64,000 nucleotides of DNA from Fistulifera solaris (taxonomy: Eukaryota; Bacillariophyta; Bacillariophyceae; Naviculales; Stauroneidaceae), in contig AP026131.1 of the NCBI GenBank assembly GCA_030295235.1, positions 496,001-560,000 of the forward strand. Reading direction: 5' to 3'. The notes beneath the pieces were generated by a model. The model had not been told where the DNA came from. It ran no database searches and was given only the letters and a program-made list of their open reading frames with translations. Below, in pieces: positions 31,253 to 42,252 of the stretch (position 1 is the first letter of the stretch; every line of letters begins with the position of its first letter). Made by a program: the position numbers and the translations under genes.

Positions 31253-32038
31253 ATGAAGTTAAACGCCGACTTTCAAGCCTTCGCGGCTACACATTTCAAT
31301 GCCAACCAATATGTGGCATCGCCAGCGTACGGCGTCAATCGGTTCTTGTTGGATCGGATCGGCGACGAGAAAGCTCGAGCCACTACCATTGTTGAATACA
31401 AACCAAACTCTAAGTTCCCAGAACATCAGCACATTGGAGGGGAGGAATTCTTAGTCTTAAAAGGTACATTTCATGACCAATTTGGGTCGTTCCCCGCGGG
31501 CACCTACGTGCGCAACCCAGTCGACAGCGTTCACGCGCCGTGGGTCGAAGACGATGGCTGTACCATTTTTGTGAAATTGCTACAAATGGCGGAAGAGACC
31601 GAAAAGGACGCGAAACCCTTATATGTGAACTGGGAAGAAGCCAAATGCAGCTCGAAAGCACAGAATACGGCCTTCGGAGTGCAAGTGCAAATGTATCACA
31701 ATGCTCAGACGGGTGAACGGGTACACATGTGCTGGATTGACGCTGGAAAGGAACTGACTATCGAGGAAGATTGGTGTTGCGGTGGTGAAGAGTTATTTGT
31801 CATATCTGGATCAATACTTGCTTCCAAACACGGTCGGGGAGATAACGAACAAGATGAATATCACGAATGGGGCTGGTTGCGATATCCACCTGGTGCACGT
31901 CGTCCGACAGTCACGGCAGGTAGACAAGGGGCGGTACTTTATCGGAAAACAGGGCATTTGACGTCCAAGGCTTTGTCACTTGAGAAAATACAAATCGACC
32001 CAGAGAGTGAAAAAGTCATCGTCCCTAATGACCATTGA
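31253..32038 (+). CDS. Bicupin, ChrR-type cupin domains
   Basis: The product has 261 residues and two cupin folds. The first reads NSKFPEHQHIGGEEFLVLKG, then FPAGTYVRNPVDSVHAPW, with the His and Glu metal ligands of the ChrR anti-sigma-factor cupin. The second (CWIDAGKELTIEEDWCCGGE, then LFVISGSI and WLRYPPGARRPTV) is degenerate and lacks the histidines. ChrR-type cupins bind a metal and sense or handle oxidants or small acids in bacteria; the eukaryotic role is unknown. The ATG at 31253 (MKLNADFQAFAATHFN) is chosen because the upstream extension is not cupin-like. There is no intron or targeting peptide. Confidence 0.75.
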   Translation: MKLNADFQAFAATHFNANQYVASPAYGVNRFLLDRIGDEKARATTIVEYKPNSKFPEHQHIGGEEFLVLKGTFHDQFGSFPAGTYVRNPVDSVHAPWVEDDGCTIFVKLLQMAEETEKDAKPLYVNWEEAKCSSKAQNTAFGVQVQMYHNAQTGERVHMCWIDAGKELTIEEDWCCGGEELFVISGSILASKHGRGDNEQDEYHEWGWLRYPPGARRPTVTAGRQGAVLYRKTGHLTSKALSLEKIQIDPESEKVIVPNDH

Positions 32039-32495
32039 AACTGTTCCAGACAAATTAAAAGGAACGTTTTAAACTGATCAGATCGATATCGACTGTATAT
32101 TTTGTTAATTTATCGTAGAGTAGATTTCATGTTTGCAACTAAAGTGGTGTGGGGTGAAGCTGGCGTGTCACCAAGCGAATAAATGGTTCGGCCCATCTAA
32201 TTCTATCGTGAATTATCGTGAATCAAAAGTATCCTACAATTTTACCATAGTAGGGAGTACCGGATACAGTCACAGTAATATCTATTGTAGTCTCGTTTCT
32301 GACCGTTGTGAATGATTTTTCGATGCGGTCCTCAACGCCATCTACACTGCGACATGTCGCCAAATACATTGTTTCGAACGTTGAGCTCACATTTTTGGTG
32401 CTCACAATCAAATTTCGCCTTTTGTGTCGATCGCTGCACGATCCTCTTCATTACACTCGCTTCACACGTTCAACATCGACAAAAGAAACGCTACC
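32039..32495 (+). other. Intergenic, nothing recognised
   Basis: This is the gap between the bicupin and the LRR gene. Open frames through 32308-32495 run into the LRR gene in other frames and have no support. Confidence 0.45.
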
Positions 32496-34883
32496 ATGCC
32501 GAAGTTTAGAAACATACCGTTACGAGAAGGGAAGAAGCTCTATCCGAATGTCTTAGACGACGACTCGATCGTTGGACCGGAAAGCTCGACAGGGAGCATC
32601 TTTACGGGCTCTGCCATGTCGAGCACAGTGCAAAACCCAAAGTTCTCTAGCAAGAACCGACTTTTGGGAAGAAACGATGAATTCAGTGTTGACGCTTCGG
32701 AGGAGGAGTCGGTCGATTCGGACAAGCCAGTAAAACACAACTCAAAGGTGCAAACAGAAACGAAATTTGCTCGAGAGGAAGACTCAATTGGATTCTCTGT
32801 AGACTCCTTTGGGATCCCCGTTATGAAAATGGGCAGAGTAAGACAGCGTGGAGCAATGATTGGCGGCTTGCCAGTGGATGACTCTCACGCAGAACAGCAA
32901 ACTGCGAAGGATTCAGAAGAATACGATCTAGAAACAGGTTCCGAGTATCCTCCTGCGCCTCCAAAATCCTTGTGGCAGCGACGAAGCGATGAAGATGAAA
33001 TGCCCGCTCAGTCGCAGCGCCGACGGGACTCCGGTACTTCTAAGCCGCCGCGCCAAGTTTCCACGGTGTGGATCATTATGGGCGTCGCCACTATCCTAGT
33101 TATTGGAGCAGTGGTTGCTGTGGCAATCGCGGTTTTTGGAGGTGACAACAGCAATGAAAGTGAGCAAGTCCCTGTTGTCTTAACCCAGCGACAGCAGAGG
33201 CTGAAGGAGATAGTAGCTACTGTTTCCGGTGCTACTGTCATCGAAGATCAATCAACTCCACAAGGAAAAGCAACCAACTGGCTCTTATTTGACGACCAAT
33301 TGTGGTTGATCCCAGGACAGGGGACGTCAGATGAACGCGTCATTCAAAGATATGCTCTAGCTGTCTTCTTCTTTGCCACTGGTGAGTCGGCAGCTTTAAG
33401 AGAAGGAGGTTGGCTTAGCGGAGAAGAATGTGCAGCTAAACCCTGGACGGGCTTGAATTGTTATCCGAACGAGCATCTTGTTCGTAGCCTAGCAATTGGT
33501 AAGTTCATTTTCCACGCTTGTTTTTATTACATATCCTAGAGCTAAACTCTTACCGCTTTGATCGTAGATCGCAAGAATCTCAAGGGCACTATTCCAGATG
33601 AAATTGGCCATTTAAACAAGATGCAAAATTTTATCATCAAGAACAACGAAGGTATCACCGGAACCATTCCTAAAACAATTGGTAATTTGAAGGAACTCAG
33701 ACAAATAGGAATCTACTTCTGTAAGCTTGAAGGATCCATCCCCGAGGAACTTTTTGCGGCGACGAAACTCGAGTACATCAATTTTCAAAACAACAGTCTC
33801 GCTGGGAACCTTCCCACGAAAATTGGAGAACTAAAATCCCTTCATACGCTCGTGCTGAACACCAATAAAATTGAGGGACAGGTACCATTCGATGCGATGG
33901 TAGGTTCGTCACTAAAGTTTTTGGGGCTGAGCGAAAATGCTTTGGCGGGAAGTATAGGCGAAGCAGTTGGAGAGCTCAGCAGCTTGGAATATCTATATCT
34001 CGAGCGAAATAAGTTTGAGGGTACAATCCCATCATCCGTGGGCGGCATCACGACGTTGAAATCTCTGAGTCTCGACCACAACAGTTTCTCTGGAGGTCTA
34101 CCTACCAGTCTTCAAAATCTTGAACAGCTCGAATACTTTTCTGCGCAATCGAATTCTCTAGAAGGACCTATTCCTGAAATAGTTGGCTCTATGAAGGCAT
34201 TGAAAACACTCAACCTAGATTCGAATGCCTTTACAGGAAGTGTGCCAGACCTGACAAGCTTAGTCAATCTCCGGCATCTACTCCTTTCACGGAACAGCCT
34301 AAAAGGCCCGATTCCTAGTGCGTTGACCCATCTAGAAATGTTAGGTACGTTGACAGCAGCGCAAATCACAGTCACCTTTGCTTATCATCCACATCACTCA
34401 CGTTTTTCTTCCTTTGCGCCATTCAGAGACTGTCTTTTTGAGCTCGAACGAATTTACCGGTTCAATACCAGAGTTTAGCGGCACGCACCAGATCCGCGGG
34501 CTATATTTTTCTGATAACAAGTTAAGCGGTACAATCTCTCAAAGCATCTGCACTTTGACAAGCTTGGAAGCAATATTCTTGGATGAAAATCAATTGGAGG
34601 AGGCATCCCCGATTGCATCGGGAACCTGAGTAAACTACAGCAGCTCCATCTGTTCAACAACAATCTATCTGGCGAGATCCCCGTCGATGCTATGACTGCA
34701 TTACGTGAATTGGATAGCCTCGGCCTAGAAAACAATAGCGGTCTGCAAGGAGATATTCCGGAAGACTTTTGCGACAAATCTTCCACACCGATCGAGATTT
34801 GGGCTGACTGCGGCGGAGGCGCGTCGGCTGCCGTCTCGTGCCCCTGTTGTTCCGTGTGCTGCCCATCAGATGAGTGTATCTAA
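32496..34883 (+). CDS. Transmembrane leucine-rich-repeat protein (receptor-like)
   Basis: Three exons (32496-33498, 33568-34344, 34427-34883) with GTAAGT/CGTAG and GTACGT/TTCAG introns give about 745 residues. A disordered, charged N-terminal 185 residues is followed by one span (VWIIMGVATILVIGAVVAVA, about 190-209). A cap segment (TGLNCYPNEHLVRSLAI) and about 15 plant-type LRRs follow, for example NNSLAGNLPTKIGELKSLHT and LERNKFEGTIPSSVGGITTL. The protein ends in a Cys-rich tail (CPCCSVCCPSDECI). No kinase domain is present. In the last exon the frame slips near 34598-34602. LDENQLE reads into a stop in one frame, while GIPDCIGNLSKLQQL continues one base over, and one extra G restores it. 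It is probably a type II surface protein with LRRs outside. Confidence 0.8.
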
Positions 34884-35146
34884 GATCGGATAAAGTATTG
34901 TTCCATTAGCACTTCGCGGTTCTATAGTGCGATCCTGATCCTCTACTGCCCTCTGTCGTGAGCAGGTCGAAATAAAGTCAACAGGTGAAGGCTCGTAATC
35001 GTGCCAAATACTCATTCGCTCATTCGACACAACTTCTCCAGCCCTACATAACGTGCGTGGATATAAAATACGTGTAAACATTTCTTGGTTGATGTAGCCT
35101 ATGGAACTTATGATTATCATGCATACCAACGACCTTATGTAAGCCA

Positions 35147-35344
35147 TCAAATTGGAAACAAGCTACTTGCGATCATTATTTCTTCCCATTCCTCTTCAGA
35201 CCACGCCTGAGGGACTTCTTCCACTTTCGAGGTAGCGGCAACTGCAGCAGGCTGACTCGTAACTTGCTTTTGCGCCGTGGCGGCTTTGAGAGGTGGTCTT
35301 CTGAGAAAGACACTTTGGATGCGCTTGAAGGTGCTACGAATCAT
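35147..35344 (-). CDS. Small protein, 65 residues, possibly mitochondrial
   Basis: The frame from the ATG at 35344 encodes a basic, amphipathic N-terminus (MIRSTFKRIQSVFLRRPPLK) without acidic residues. An Ala/Gln/Val linker and an acidic, Trp-containing end (QAWSEEEWEEIMIASSLFPI) follow. The start resembles a mitochondrial presequence, and the size would fit a respiratory-chain accessory subunit, but no family is recognised. The frame is open further upstream to 35476 without a better start. Confidence 0.4.
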   Translation of the reverse strand: MIRSTFKRIQSVFLRRPPLKAATAQKQVTSQPAAVAATSKVEEVPQAWSEEEWEEIMIASSLFPI

Positions 35345-35771
35345 AACTGCCTTTTGTGTAAGTACGGAGCTCTTAATCGACTGAAAGGAAAGCGTAGTGT
35401 GTGTTTGTATTCTCTTTGGTAAATATTTTATGATGAATGATGGACGAGTAGAGTTTAGCTTGACACCTTCCGACAAAATGCGAACCGATTGTATTCTTTC
35501 ACGAATGAGCTGGACTTGTTAAGGTCCTCACGATTTCGACCTCAACCAAGTTCAATGAGAGTCATTTCAACCACTTTTAGGCCGCTATAGATGATTCTAT
35601 TAAAGTAAATAGTGAATGCATGTGCTGTTGCTGATGATGTCTATCACATTCTTCGTTACCATTATTTCTCATGTGGTTAAGGCGAGCTATTTACAATTTG
35701 AAAAGCTCGCCGCCTAATGCTATGTTCAACGTGGGGACTGCTGAAAAGAGAAGTTCAAGAGCGGCTTTGAG
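35345..35771. other. Intergenic, nothing recognised
   Basis: This is the gap between two small minus-strand genes. No repeat, RNA gene or further open frame is supported. Confidence 0.4.
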
Positions 35772-35945
35772 CTATTTCATTGGACTCGCCTCGCTTGGTT
35801 TCTGTTGATTTTTCGGACGTTGCTGGTCATGAGCATGCTGGTTTGGTCGGTGTGGATGATGCTCTCGCCACCAACGACCCAGCTCCTGCATGCCATACGA
35901 TGTAGGATAGTGTTGCATAGGAATGACACCAGAAAGGTACACCAT
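35772..35945 (-). CDS. Small protein, 57 residues, His/Gln-rich
   Basis: This frame starts at an ATG in a good context (ACAAAAATGG) and encodes MVYLSGVIPMQHYPTSYGMQ, then ELGRWWREHHPHRPNQHAHD, and ends SEASPMK before a TAG. The composition, with paired Trp and His clusters, is distinctive and unlike random sequence, though no family is known. It is shorter than most annotation cut-offs. It sits between two other small minus-strand genes. Confidence 0.4.
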   Translation of the reverse strand: MVYLSGVIPMQHYPTSYGMQELGRWWREHHPHRPNQHAHDQQRPKNQQKPSEASPMK

Positions 35946-36605
35946 TTTTGTTTTTCTTCTTGTGTGAAATCGATTGTTGTTGATCGTTTGTTGATTTTAT
36001 GAGAGAAAAATGATTGTTGTGTGTGTGTCAACGTGAAATGATGTGAAAGGGTTTTTCGTTGACATGTGGGAGGTGGGAGGGGCGGAGAACGGAGAACGAG
36101 AACGTGAAAAGGGTTCGGTTTCTGTTACTACTTTTTTAGGTCATAGGCACGACACGAAAAAGAACGTTCATGTTCTTCATTTTCTCGTCCGCAACCCGAA
36201 CCCCCGAACAAGTTCGCTAAAAAACCTTATCAAGCTATCCAAATCCAAGCCCGTAAACTTGGACCATCAAAGCCTTAGACCAAAGTCGACAAGCAACAGT
36301 AGGGTCGATTGCAACCGAATGCAATGCACTGTATGAATGAGATGCAAAAAGGACCGCAACTGCTTTGAACTACTATAAAGTCTTTCGCTAACAAGGGCAA
36401 GGGGCTCCAATTTCAAGCCGTCAGATGGGCGCTTCTCTAGAGTCTTGAGTGTCCTTCGACTGACTCGACATTCGAGGCCGCCCTTGTAACTAAAGTCCAA
36501 GAATTAAGATTACTTTCCTATAAAAAACTAATAATACTTATGTAAAATTGTCGAAAGTATAGATCCAATCTGATCAGAAGGCTTCAGCAGATGTTCCCCA
36601 TGATA
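35946..36605. other. Intergenic, nothing recognised
   Basis: This is the upstream region of the 57-residue gene. It is purine-rich around 36060-36115 (GGAGGGGCGGAGAACGGAGA). A plus-strand open frame 36043-36336 has no support. Confidence 0.4.
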
Positions 36606-36996
36606 TTAATACGACAACACAGGAAGGGCACAGGGATCTCCATACTCCTGTTTGAATGAGAAAAAGAGTCAAGTGCGAGGGGAGTGGTCAGAGGCTTAGC
36701 TGAAGGGAAAAGTGAGAAGGAAGCCACACCGAGACAACGGATGCAACGCTTGTAGGATTTTTTTGTATGCCACTCGCTCTCTCAAAAATAAAAACATGTA
36801 AAATCGCACTTACATCGAGCACCAGATAATCCCAGGTTTCAATAGGTTTAGGAGGACGATTTGGATTCGTAGTTGTGGCTTGGCTAGACACAGTGCGTGC
36901 ATTCGCACCAACGCCACGTCGAGTAGCCGTAGAGACTTTGTCGGCAGCTCCGCGACCACCAGCACGAAGCGTCGGGAAAAAGGCGGTGAATACCAT
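36606..36996 (-). CDS. Small protein, 74 residues, one intron, possibly mitochondrial
   Basis: Exon 1 (36996-36814) encodes MVFTAFFPTLRAGGRGAADK followed by a basic Ser/Thr-rich stretch, then NPNRPPKPIETWDYLVLD. A strong donor (GTAAGT) follows in phase 0. The best acceptor, AAACAG at 36648, gives a short exon 2 (36647-36606) ending EYGDPCALPVLSY. The splice turns an unstructured read-through tail into a compact ending, which is why it is preferred. The Arg-rich, acid-poor start fits a mitochondrial presequence. No family is recognised. Confidence 0.4.
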
Positions 36997-38225
36997 GGTT
37001 GACAGTGTAATGAACTTCGGTCGATTGTTTATTTTAATAAATAAATGTTCTCTTTTGATGAACGAGGCCGAAAGGCGATCTGGTTCTCTTGTGACAGGGT
37101 TCGCATTTTCTTTTCAGGTACTCATTTCTACAGTATGTCCTGACATCACATACTGTCACATAGCTCGCTCCTTCGAGAAGATTCTCGTTATCTCATTCTC
37201 CGAATGCATTCAACAAAGTGCCGGCGATGTGGGCAGAAGTATCTTGTTCAAACCACAACATCTCTCGCATGAAACTGATTATCTTGGCACGAATCGCATA
37301 AACAATTTTCAAGTATCCAGAGTCCCCCCTCGTCATGGCTCTTTATCGGCCGATCCGAGCAAGTGCATAAAATATGCCAGTCCCGTAGCTGAATGAGACT
37401 ACTCATCTCCAGGTTCAAACAGGGGATATTACTCCCGTTCTTGATCACGCCGCATTACACTTGAGAAAAGGAGAGATCACATACATGCCAGAGACTTAAT
37501 CCGTTGCCGCATCACTCGAACGGAAATCCGTACAAAGCTTGGGATACAACGTATTCTTTTAACGCCGAATCTGCGAGAAGGGGAAAACGTGCATCGACCA
37601 GCAGCATCTCTCAGTAGATACACCGATTCACTGGCTTGTTTCCTTGCTTGTAGTAGGTGTTGTTCCGTCAACTAGCTTGTCACCGGCTCCTTCTACTCCA
37701 ACCGCCTCATCACGTTCGTTTCAGGTCATCGTAAAGCGTCTGAAAATTGTCGCTGCTTTGCCAGTCTAGCAGTCCTCGATGATGATTCAATACCGTTTCT
37801 TGTCGACAAAACGCCGGATCGCTGAGAGAGAGCTGAAAACAGGCACCGGCTGACTTCTCATTTGTAGTACAACATGAAAGAGAGTGTTGTAGGAAGTTGA
37901 TAACATTGTTTGACCATTCATTTGAGTCTGATATAGTAGCCTGTGGCGGCGATCGATCGCATTGTCGCGCTAAACGCACAAAGGTTCGAGTTGGAGGGGG
38001 AGGGGGGATTTGGTCACTGTGCTTCAGAAAGTGCCCGAACCCTCAACAACTTACTTCCACGTTTCAACGTCTTCGTCATTATCCGCCGTCGTCGTGTTCC
38101 GTGGCAGCTTGATCGTATCTATGCCGGTGTCACATTCTCATTTCTCATTGTTATCAACATCATCATTATTATTGTTTCTCCTTCTAATTATACAAACATT
38201 CGAATAAATATTATCATCTCGAATC
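36997..38225. other. Intergenic, one weak minus-strand frame
   Basis: No gene is clear. A minus-strand frame at 37710-37979 (89 codons, containing DSNEWSNNVINFLQHSLSC and ending NFQTLYDDLKRT) has a protein-like look but no family and no neighbouring exon that I can join. The region upstream of 38226 is AT-rich with ATTATTATTG-type runs (38155-38215). Confidence 0.35.
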
Positions 38226-39039
38226 ATGTTGCGCTTAGCAGCGAAACGAAAAGGAATGAAAACATATCGAAGAAAGAAATTGCTGTTTACCGCCGCAGCA
38301 GCAGCTCTTTCGACGCACGCGCACGCGTTCGTGGTGTCTCCCCCATTGTCTCCCCCGCACGGACGTGGTTTCGTATCATTCGCTGCAATCACGTCGCTTT
38401 TCATCCTCGCAAGAGGAAGGAATATTGGGAGGTTTGAAGAAAATGGCGAAAAAGGTTCTCCCGAGCAGTTGGTTTCAATCGGAGCAAGAAAAGAAAGCGG
38501 CGATCGAGCGGAAACGCGTCAACGATGAATTCAAAGGAGGACTGCAAGAAATGTTAAAAGATGCACCTTTGCCCATACGAATGGTGGGAAGCATGGTGGC
38601 TCCCATGCTTTCGAGTGCCATGTCGGGCTTGGCGGAAACAATGGCTGAACAGCAACAAGCCGTTTCGAATGTGCAAGAGGATGCCAAGGCGTATTTGTTG
38701 GCGGATCCGGCGGTAGCGCGGCTTTTGGGTGATGGTCCCATTCAATTGGGTGCACCGTTTTCTCAATCGAGCAGTACTTCGTCCATTAATGGAAAGACGA
38801 CGTCACAGGTGGAAATCGCGTTTCCCGTACAAGGATCCATGGCGTCGGGGATCGTAAGAGCGTCTTCGGCCAATGGGACATTGCAGCAATTGATTTTACA
38901 AGCATCCGGAGCTTCGATTGCGGTTAGCTTGTCCAGTCGAACGCCACGGGCGTCGTCGTTTCGGTCGGGGAAAGCCAACAACAAGGGTAAAGATGATATC
39001 ATTGAAGCAGAGATTATTGACAAGAATACACAGCGCTAG
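38226..39039 (+). CDS. Plastid-type protein with a Coa1/Tim21-like C-terminal region (tentative)
   Basis: The ATG at 38226 opens a signal peptide (RRKKLLFTAAAAALSTHAHAF, cleavage after the Ala before Phe) then VVSPPLS, the diatom plastid pattern. The rest of the protein is one base out of frame (from about 38360, SSSQEEGILGGLKKMAKKVL, to the stop at 39037). Removing one C from a C5 run near 38341-38355, or one T slightly later, joins them into 270 residues. The C-terminal 130 residues (AYLLADPAVARLLGDGPIQL, then FPVQGSMASGIVRASS) resemble Coa1/Tim21-type small domains, where a conserved Gly-rich FPV-G core follows such a helix. That likeness is from memory of the pattern and is weak. Confidence 0.55.
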
Positions 39040-39378
39040 GATTTCCTTTGTAACATTTAACTGTAGTGAACAATAGGTAATAGTAGAGAATTGAAATGTG
39101 TTGTTATAATCATTTGATGCTTCTATAAAGACAGGGAATTCTGGACTCGCAAAATTGTTATGTTGGAGTTCCTGTGCTAGCAAAGTTGCGCGCCGAACAA
39201 TTCTCTGACTCGAAAACGACAAGCTAAAGCGTTAATAACCGAGTTCGATACGCTGCTTAAAGTTACAAACAAATCTGAGCTAAAATGGAGTATTAAAAAT
39301 TACATGCAAGCATAAGTTGACTGGGGGAAATTTGCCGCTCGATTTTACTTCGAAACTGCCGCGCCATAAGCTTTTTGT
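39040..39378. other. Convergent intergenic gap
   Basis: These are the 3' ends of the plastid-type gene (plus) and the serine incorporator (minus). Nothing else is recognised. Confidence 0.5.
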
Positions 39379-40716
39379 TTACGAAAACTCGCGATCCGGA
39401 AAGACGCGTGGCGCGATCAAAGTCCAAATGTACAATCCCATCGCAAACCATTGACTGATGCCGATCATGGCCATGTTGACCCGGCCGACCATGGGATTCG
39501 CAGCACTGGCTTCACTTTCAAGACTTCCCCATCCTGTGAGCGTCATGGCAACCCAGCAAGAAATGAGCGCCATGACCACATTGAGTTTCCATATATCCTT
39601 AGGAAATGACTCATTTTCAATGTGTTGCTCGGTGACGAGTCCAGATGTGACCTGGGAATCTGGTTCGAGAAAGGGGACGTCTAAGTTTGTGCCCTGGGCC
39701 TGGGAAGGGTTACTGCTTGCTACAGGTCGTGCCGACTGAACACCATCAACATTCAGACGCTCTTCGGCCGTCCATGAAAATCCAGTCCACGCCAAACTCA
39801 ACGCCGTCAGTGTCAAGCCGATCGCAATACCCCAAGAATCGTTGGTTCCCAACATGGGATTGCATTCCGCATGCGGATTCTTCGACACCATGCTGTACGC
39901 CAAGTACGTCGCATACATGCTCATAACACTACTCGTCAATAGACTGCCCTCCGGACCCGACAACTGTATCCCCGTCATGGCTACAATGCCCACGAGCGTC
40001 AAGGAAATGATCCAGTTGTTTCCGGCGCAATCCCCAAAATGTGTAAAGAGCAAAATGATCCCCGCCAAACTCATTCCGTACAAGCCAATACAGGATGCTA
40101 CAATGGCATGTAGCCAGATATTGCCACTTCCATACTCAAGTCGATCTGCTTGATCCGCTCGATCGACCCAATCTTCATTCCAATTGTACGCGACATCAAT
40201 GAGAATGACTTGTTGCAATACACAAAAGATCATAGCCCCGAGCCGCGCGAAGCGCAAAAAAGCGACGCTGAAGAGCGGGGCACTGGGTACAATCATTGTG
40301 GCGAGTAATACCAGAAAGAAGAGACCAAATTTGGACGGCCACACTTCACGATTGAGTGTCGGACGATTTTTGGTAGCGATCGCCGCCACACCAAAAAACA
40401 AGGTCGACAACGCCATCGGACGATAGACTCCGGCGTGTCCGGCGCATTGCACTAAATTGTATCCCTGACACGAATCATACCAAGCGTGATACGTCAATTT
40501 TCCCATGCCGGGTAACCAACGATACATTTTCCAGAGAATGCCACTTTGATTCACGATGGCCGGACCGACCGTGTATTGAAACCACAACGCCATGGCAATG
40601 GCTAAGCTCAACAATAGAACGGATCGTTTGCGGCCCGTTGTTCCTTCTCCGGTTCCGCCCAAACAAGACTGCACGACACTGCCCACCGCGTTGCAGCAGC
40701 AATACGTGAGTCCCAT
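39379..40716 (-). CDS. SERINC: Serine incorporator (Serinc/TMS1) membrane protein
   Basis: The product has 445 residues and about 10-11 membrane spans. Family marks include the Cys-rich start MGLTYCCCNAVGSVV, the stretch NQSGILWKMYRWLP, VYRPMALSTLFFGV, GPEGSLLTSSVMSMYATYLA with YSMVSKNPHAECNP, and the C-terminal LMAL-like segment ending AMIGISQWFAMGLYIWTLIA. Serinc proteins are eukaryotic multi-span proteins linked to serine-derived lipids and to lipid scrambling. The frame is open a few codons further up to a TTG at 40737 (ISSTVT), so a short upstream exon cannot be ruled out. The ATG at 40716 gives the expected Cys-rich N-terminus. Confidence 0.88.
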   Translation of the reverse strand: MGLTYCCCNAVGSVVQSCLGGTGEGTTGRKRSVLLLSLAIAMALWFQYTVGPAIVNQSGILWKMYRWLPGMGKLTYHAWYDSCQGYNLVQCAGHAGVYRPMALSTLFFGVAAIATKNRPTLNREVWPSKFGLFFLVLLATMIVPSAPLFSVAFLRFARLGAMIFCVLQQVILIDVAYNWNEDWVDRADQADRLEYGSGNIWLHAIVASCIGLYGMSLAGIILLFTHFGDCAGNNWIISLTLVGIVAMTGIQLSGPEGSLLTSSVMSMYATYLAYSMVSKNPHAECNPMLGTNDSWGIAIGLTLTALSLAWTGFSWTAEERLNVDGVQSARPVASSNPSQAQGTNLDVPFLEPDSQVTSGLVTEQHIENESFPKDIWKLNVVMALISCWVAMTLTGWGSLESEASAANPMVGRVNMAMIGISQWFAMGLYIWTLIAPRVFPDREFS

Positions 40717-41399
40717 GGTCACGGTCGAACTGATCAAGGCGCCCTTTTAAAACAGAAGTCCGTGTGAGGACGCTTATTTAAATGCAGATATGACAACTAG
40801 TAATTTTTACCATTTGATTGTGTTAATTGTAAGTGATATGAAAAGAGAGATTAATAAGAGAATTTGCGGGCTATTATTATGTTCTTCTTGTCAACTGCTT
40901 GTCAACGAAAGGCATCAATTATAGAACGGGTGTGACTATGTTGTAACGATTAATTTCTACTTTTAACGAGTACCGGTGCGCATGAGTGAACCTCGAGCTA
41001 GGGTGTTCATGACTCAATAAGTGTCCTCCCTTAGGATTTCAAGTTGTTGTGTCATTGTCAGCTCTTTGCATAACATATAATGAATGGTGTGGGTATTATT
41101 CGCGTACCGCAATAAATTTGACATGGTGGTATGGTGGTAGGAGGCTGAATGACGGGACTTCTGTCAACGGATGCAAAAGACAGATTTTCTTTGTAGGTGA
41201 GAGCTCATAACTCAGATTTTCCGGTAATTCGTGCACGGACCGATGATCTTCTGAGGACGTAAAACCACATTATCAGATTTTCTGTTGAACCGAGAAGGCA
41301 CTTTAGCAGCTTGATAGACGCAAGAATTGCTTAACGAACGCTTTGTAGGCAGTGTATGAGACCCAAAGCAGTAAATCTGTGTGAGGTGTATAAACACAG
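40717..41399. other. Intergenic, with a diverged minisatellite unit
   Basis: No gene is supported. Around 41206-41290 the sequence (CAGATTTTCCGG, TTCTGAGGACGTAAAACCAC, CAGATTTTCTG) resembles two worn units of the 34-bp minisatellite at 14.2 kb, where the core is ATTTTCTGGGGACGTGAAAA. Confidence 0.4.
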
Positions 41400-42074
41400 C
41401 AGTCGACGATACGGATGCTTTCTGACGCAAGTAGTTGCGTTGCGAATGGGGATGATAGTTAGCTCATATATTGGTATTTCCATGGCATTTGATTCTACAC
41501 TTCGCGCTTTTGTTAGAGAACAACTTTGGTGCTCTCATTGCTTCGGTGGCGTTTCAAGTGTTTATAAGGGTCTGAAAATTGAGTCGCGATCGCGTACAAC
41601 CTACACTTTCCCATTATAGTGAAAAAGGCTGTCGAAGATACGGATGCTTTCCCACGCAAATTGCTGCGTTGCGAATGAAGATGATAGTTGCCTCACATAT
41701 TGGTATTTCCATGGCATTTGATTCTACACTTCGCGCTTTTGTTTGAGGACAACTTTGGTGCTCTCATTGCTTCGGTGGCGTTTCAAGTGTTTATAAGGGT
41801 CTGAAAATTGAGTCGCGATCGCGTACAACCCACACTTTACCATTATAGTGAAAAAGGCTGTCGAAGATACGGATGCTTTCCCACGCAAATAGCTGCGCTT
41901 CGAATGAAGATGATAGTTGCCTCGCATATTGGTATTTCCATGGCATTTGATTCTACACTTCACGCTTTTGTTTGAGGACAACTTTGGTGCTCTCATTACT
42001 TCGGTGGCGTTTCAAGTGTTCCAAGTGACTGAAATTGAGTCGCGATCGCGTACAACCTACACTTTACCATTATA
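41400..42074. repeat. 229-bp tandem repeat, three copies
   Basis: GATACGGATGCTTTC recurs at 41408, 41637 and 41866, two steps of 229 bp. Units carry CATATTGGTATTTCCATGGC, GAGGACAACTTTGGTGCTCT and GAGTCGCGATCGCGTACAAC, then end in ACACTTTACCATTATAGTG, a form of the second half of the dispersed palindromic repeat. The third unit is shortened and runs directly into a full copy of that repeat at 42075. Confidence 0.88.
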
Positions 42075-42130
42075 GTATGACTGAATGCAGTCGTGATGAA
42101 ATTCGAACAACACTTTGGTTCATGGTAAAA
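42075..42130. repeat. Dispersed palindromic short repeat, copy at the 229-bp array end
   Basis: ATGACTGAATGCAGTCGT is a tight stem (GACTG, three bases, CAGTC), followed at the usual distance by ACACTTTGGTTCATGGT. It abuts the last 229-bp unit, as if the two are parts of one larger element. Confidence 0.6.
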
Positions 42131-42252
42131 CGGAAGCAACATTCGCATGACTTTTGCAAAACGCTTTCTAAAGCTTATTGGCTGCTAAAGAGACAAAAGG
42201 AGCATAACAAGAAATACTGAACGAACGAATTGTTGGCAACATAGAATGAGAA

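Noticed and set aside
36875-37396. 173-codon plus-strand frame
   Set aside because: Its first part is the antisense of the 74-residue spliced gene and the rest has no protein character.
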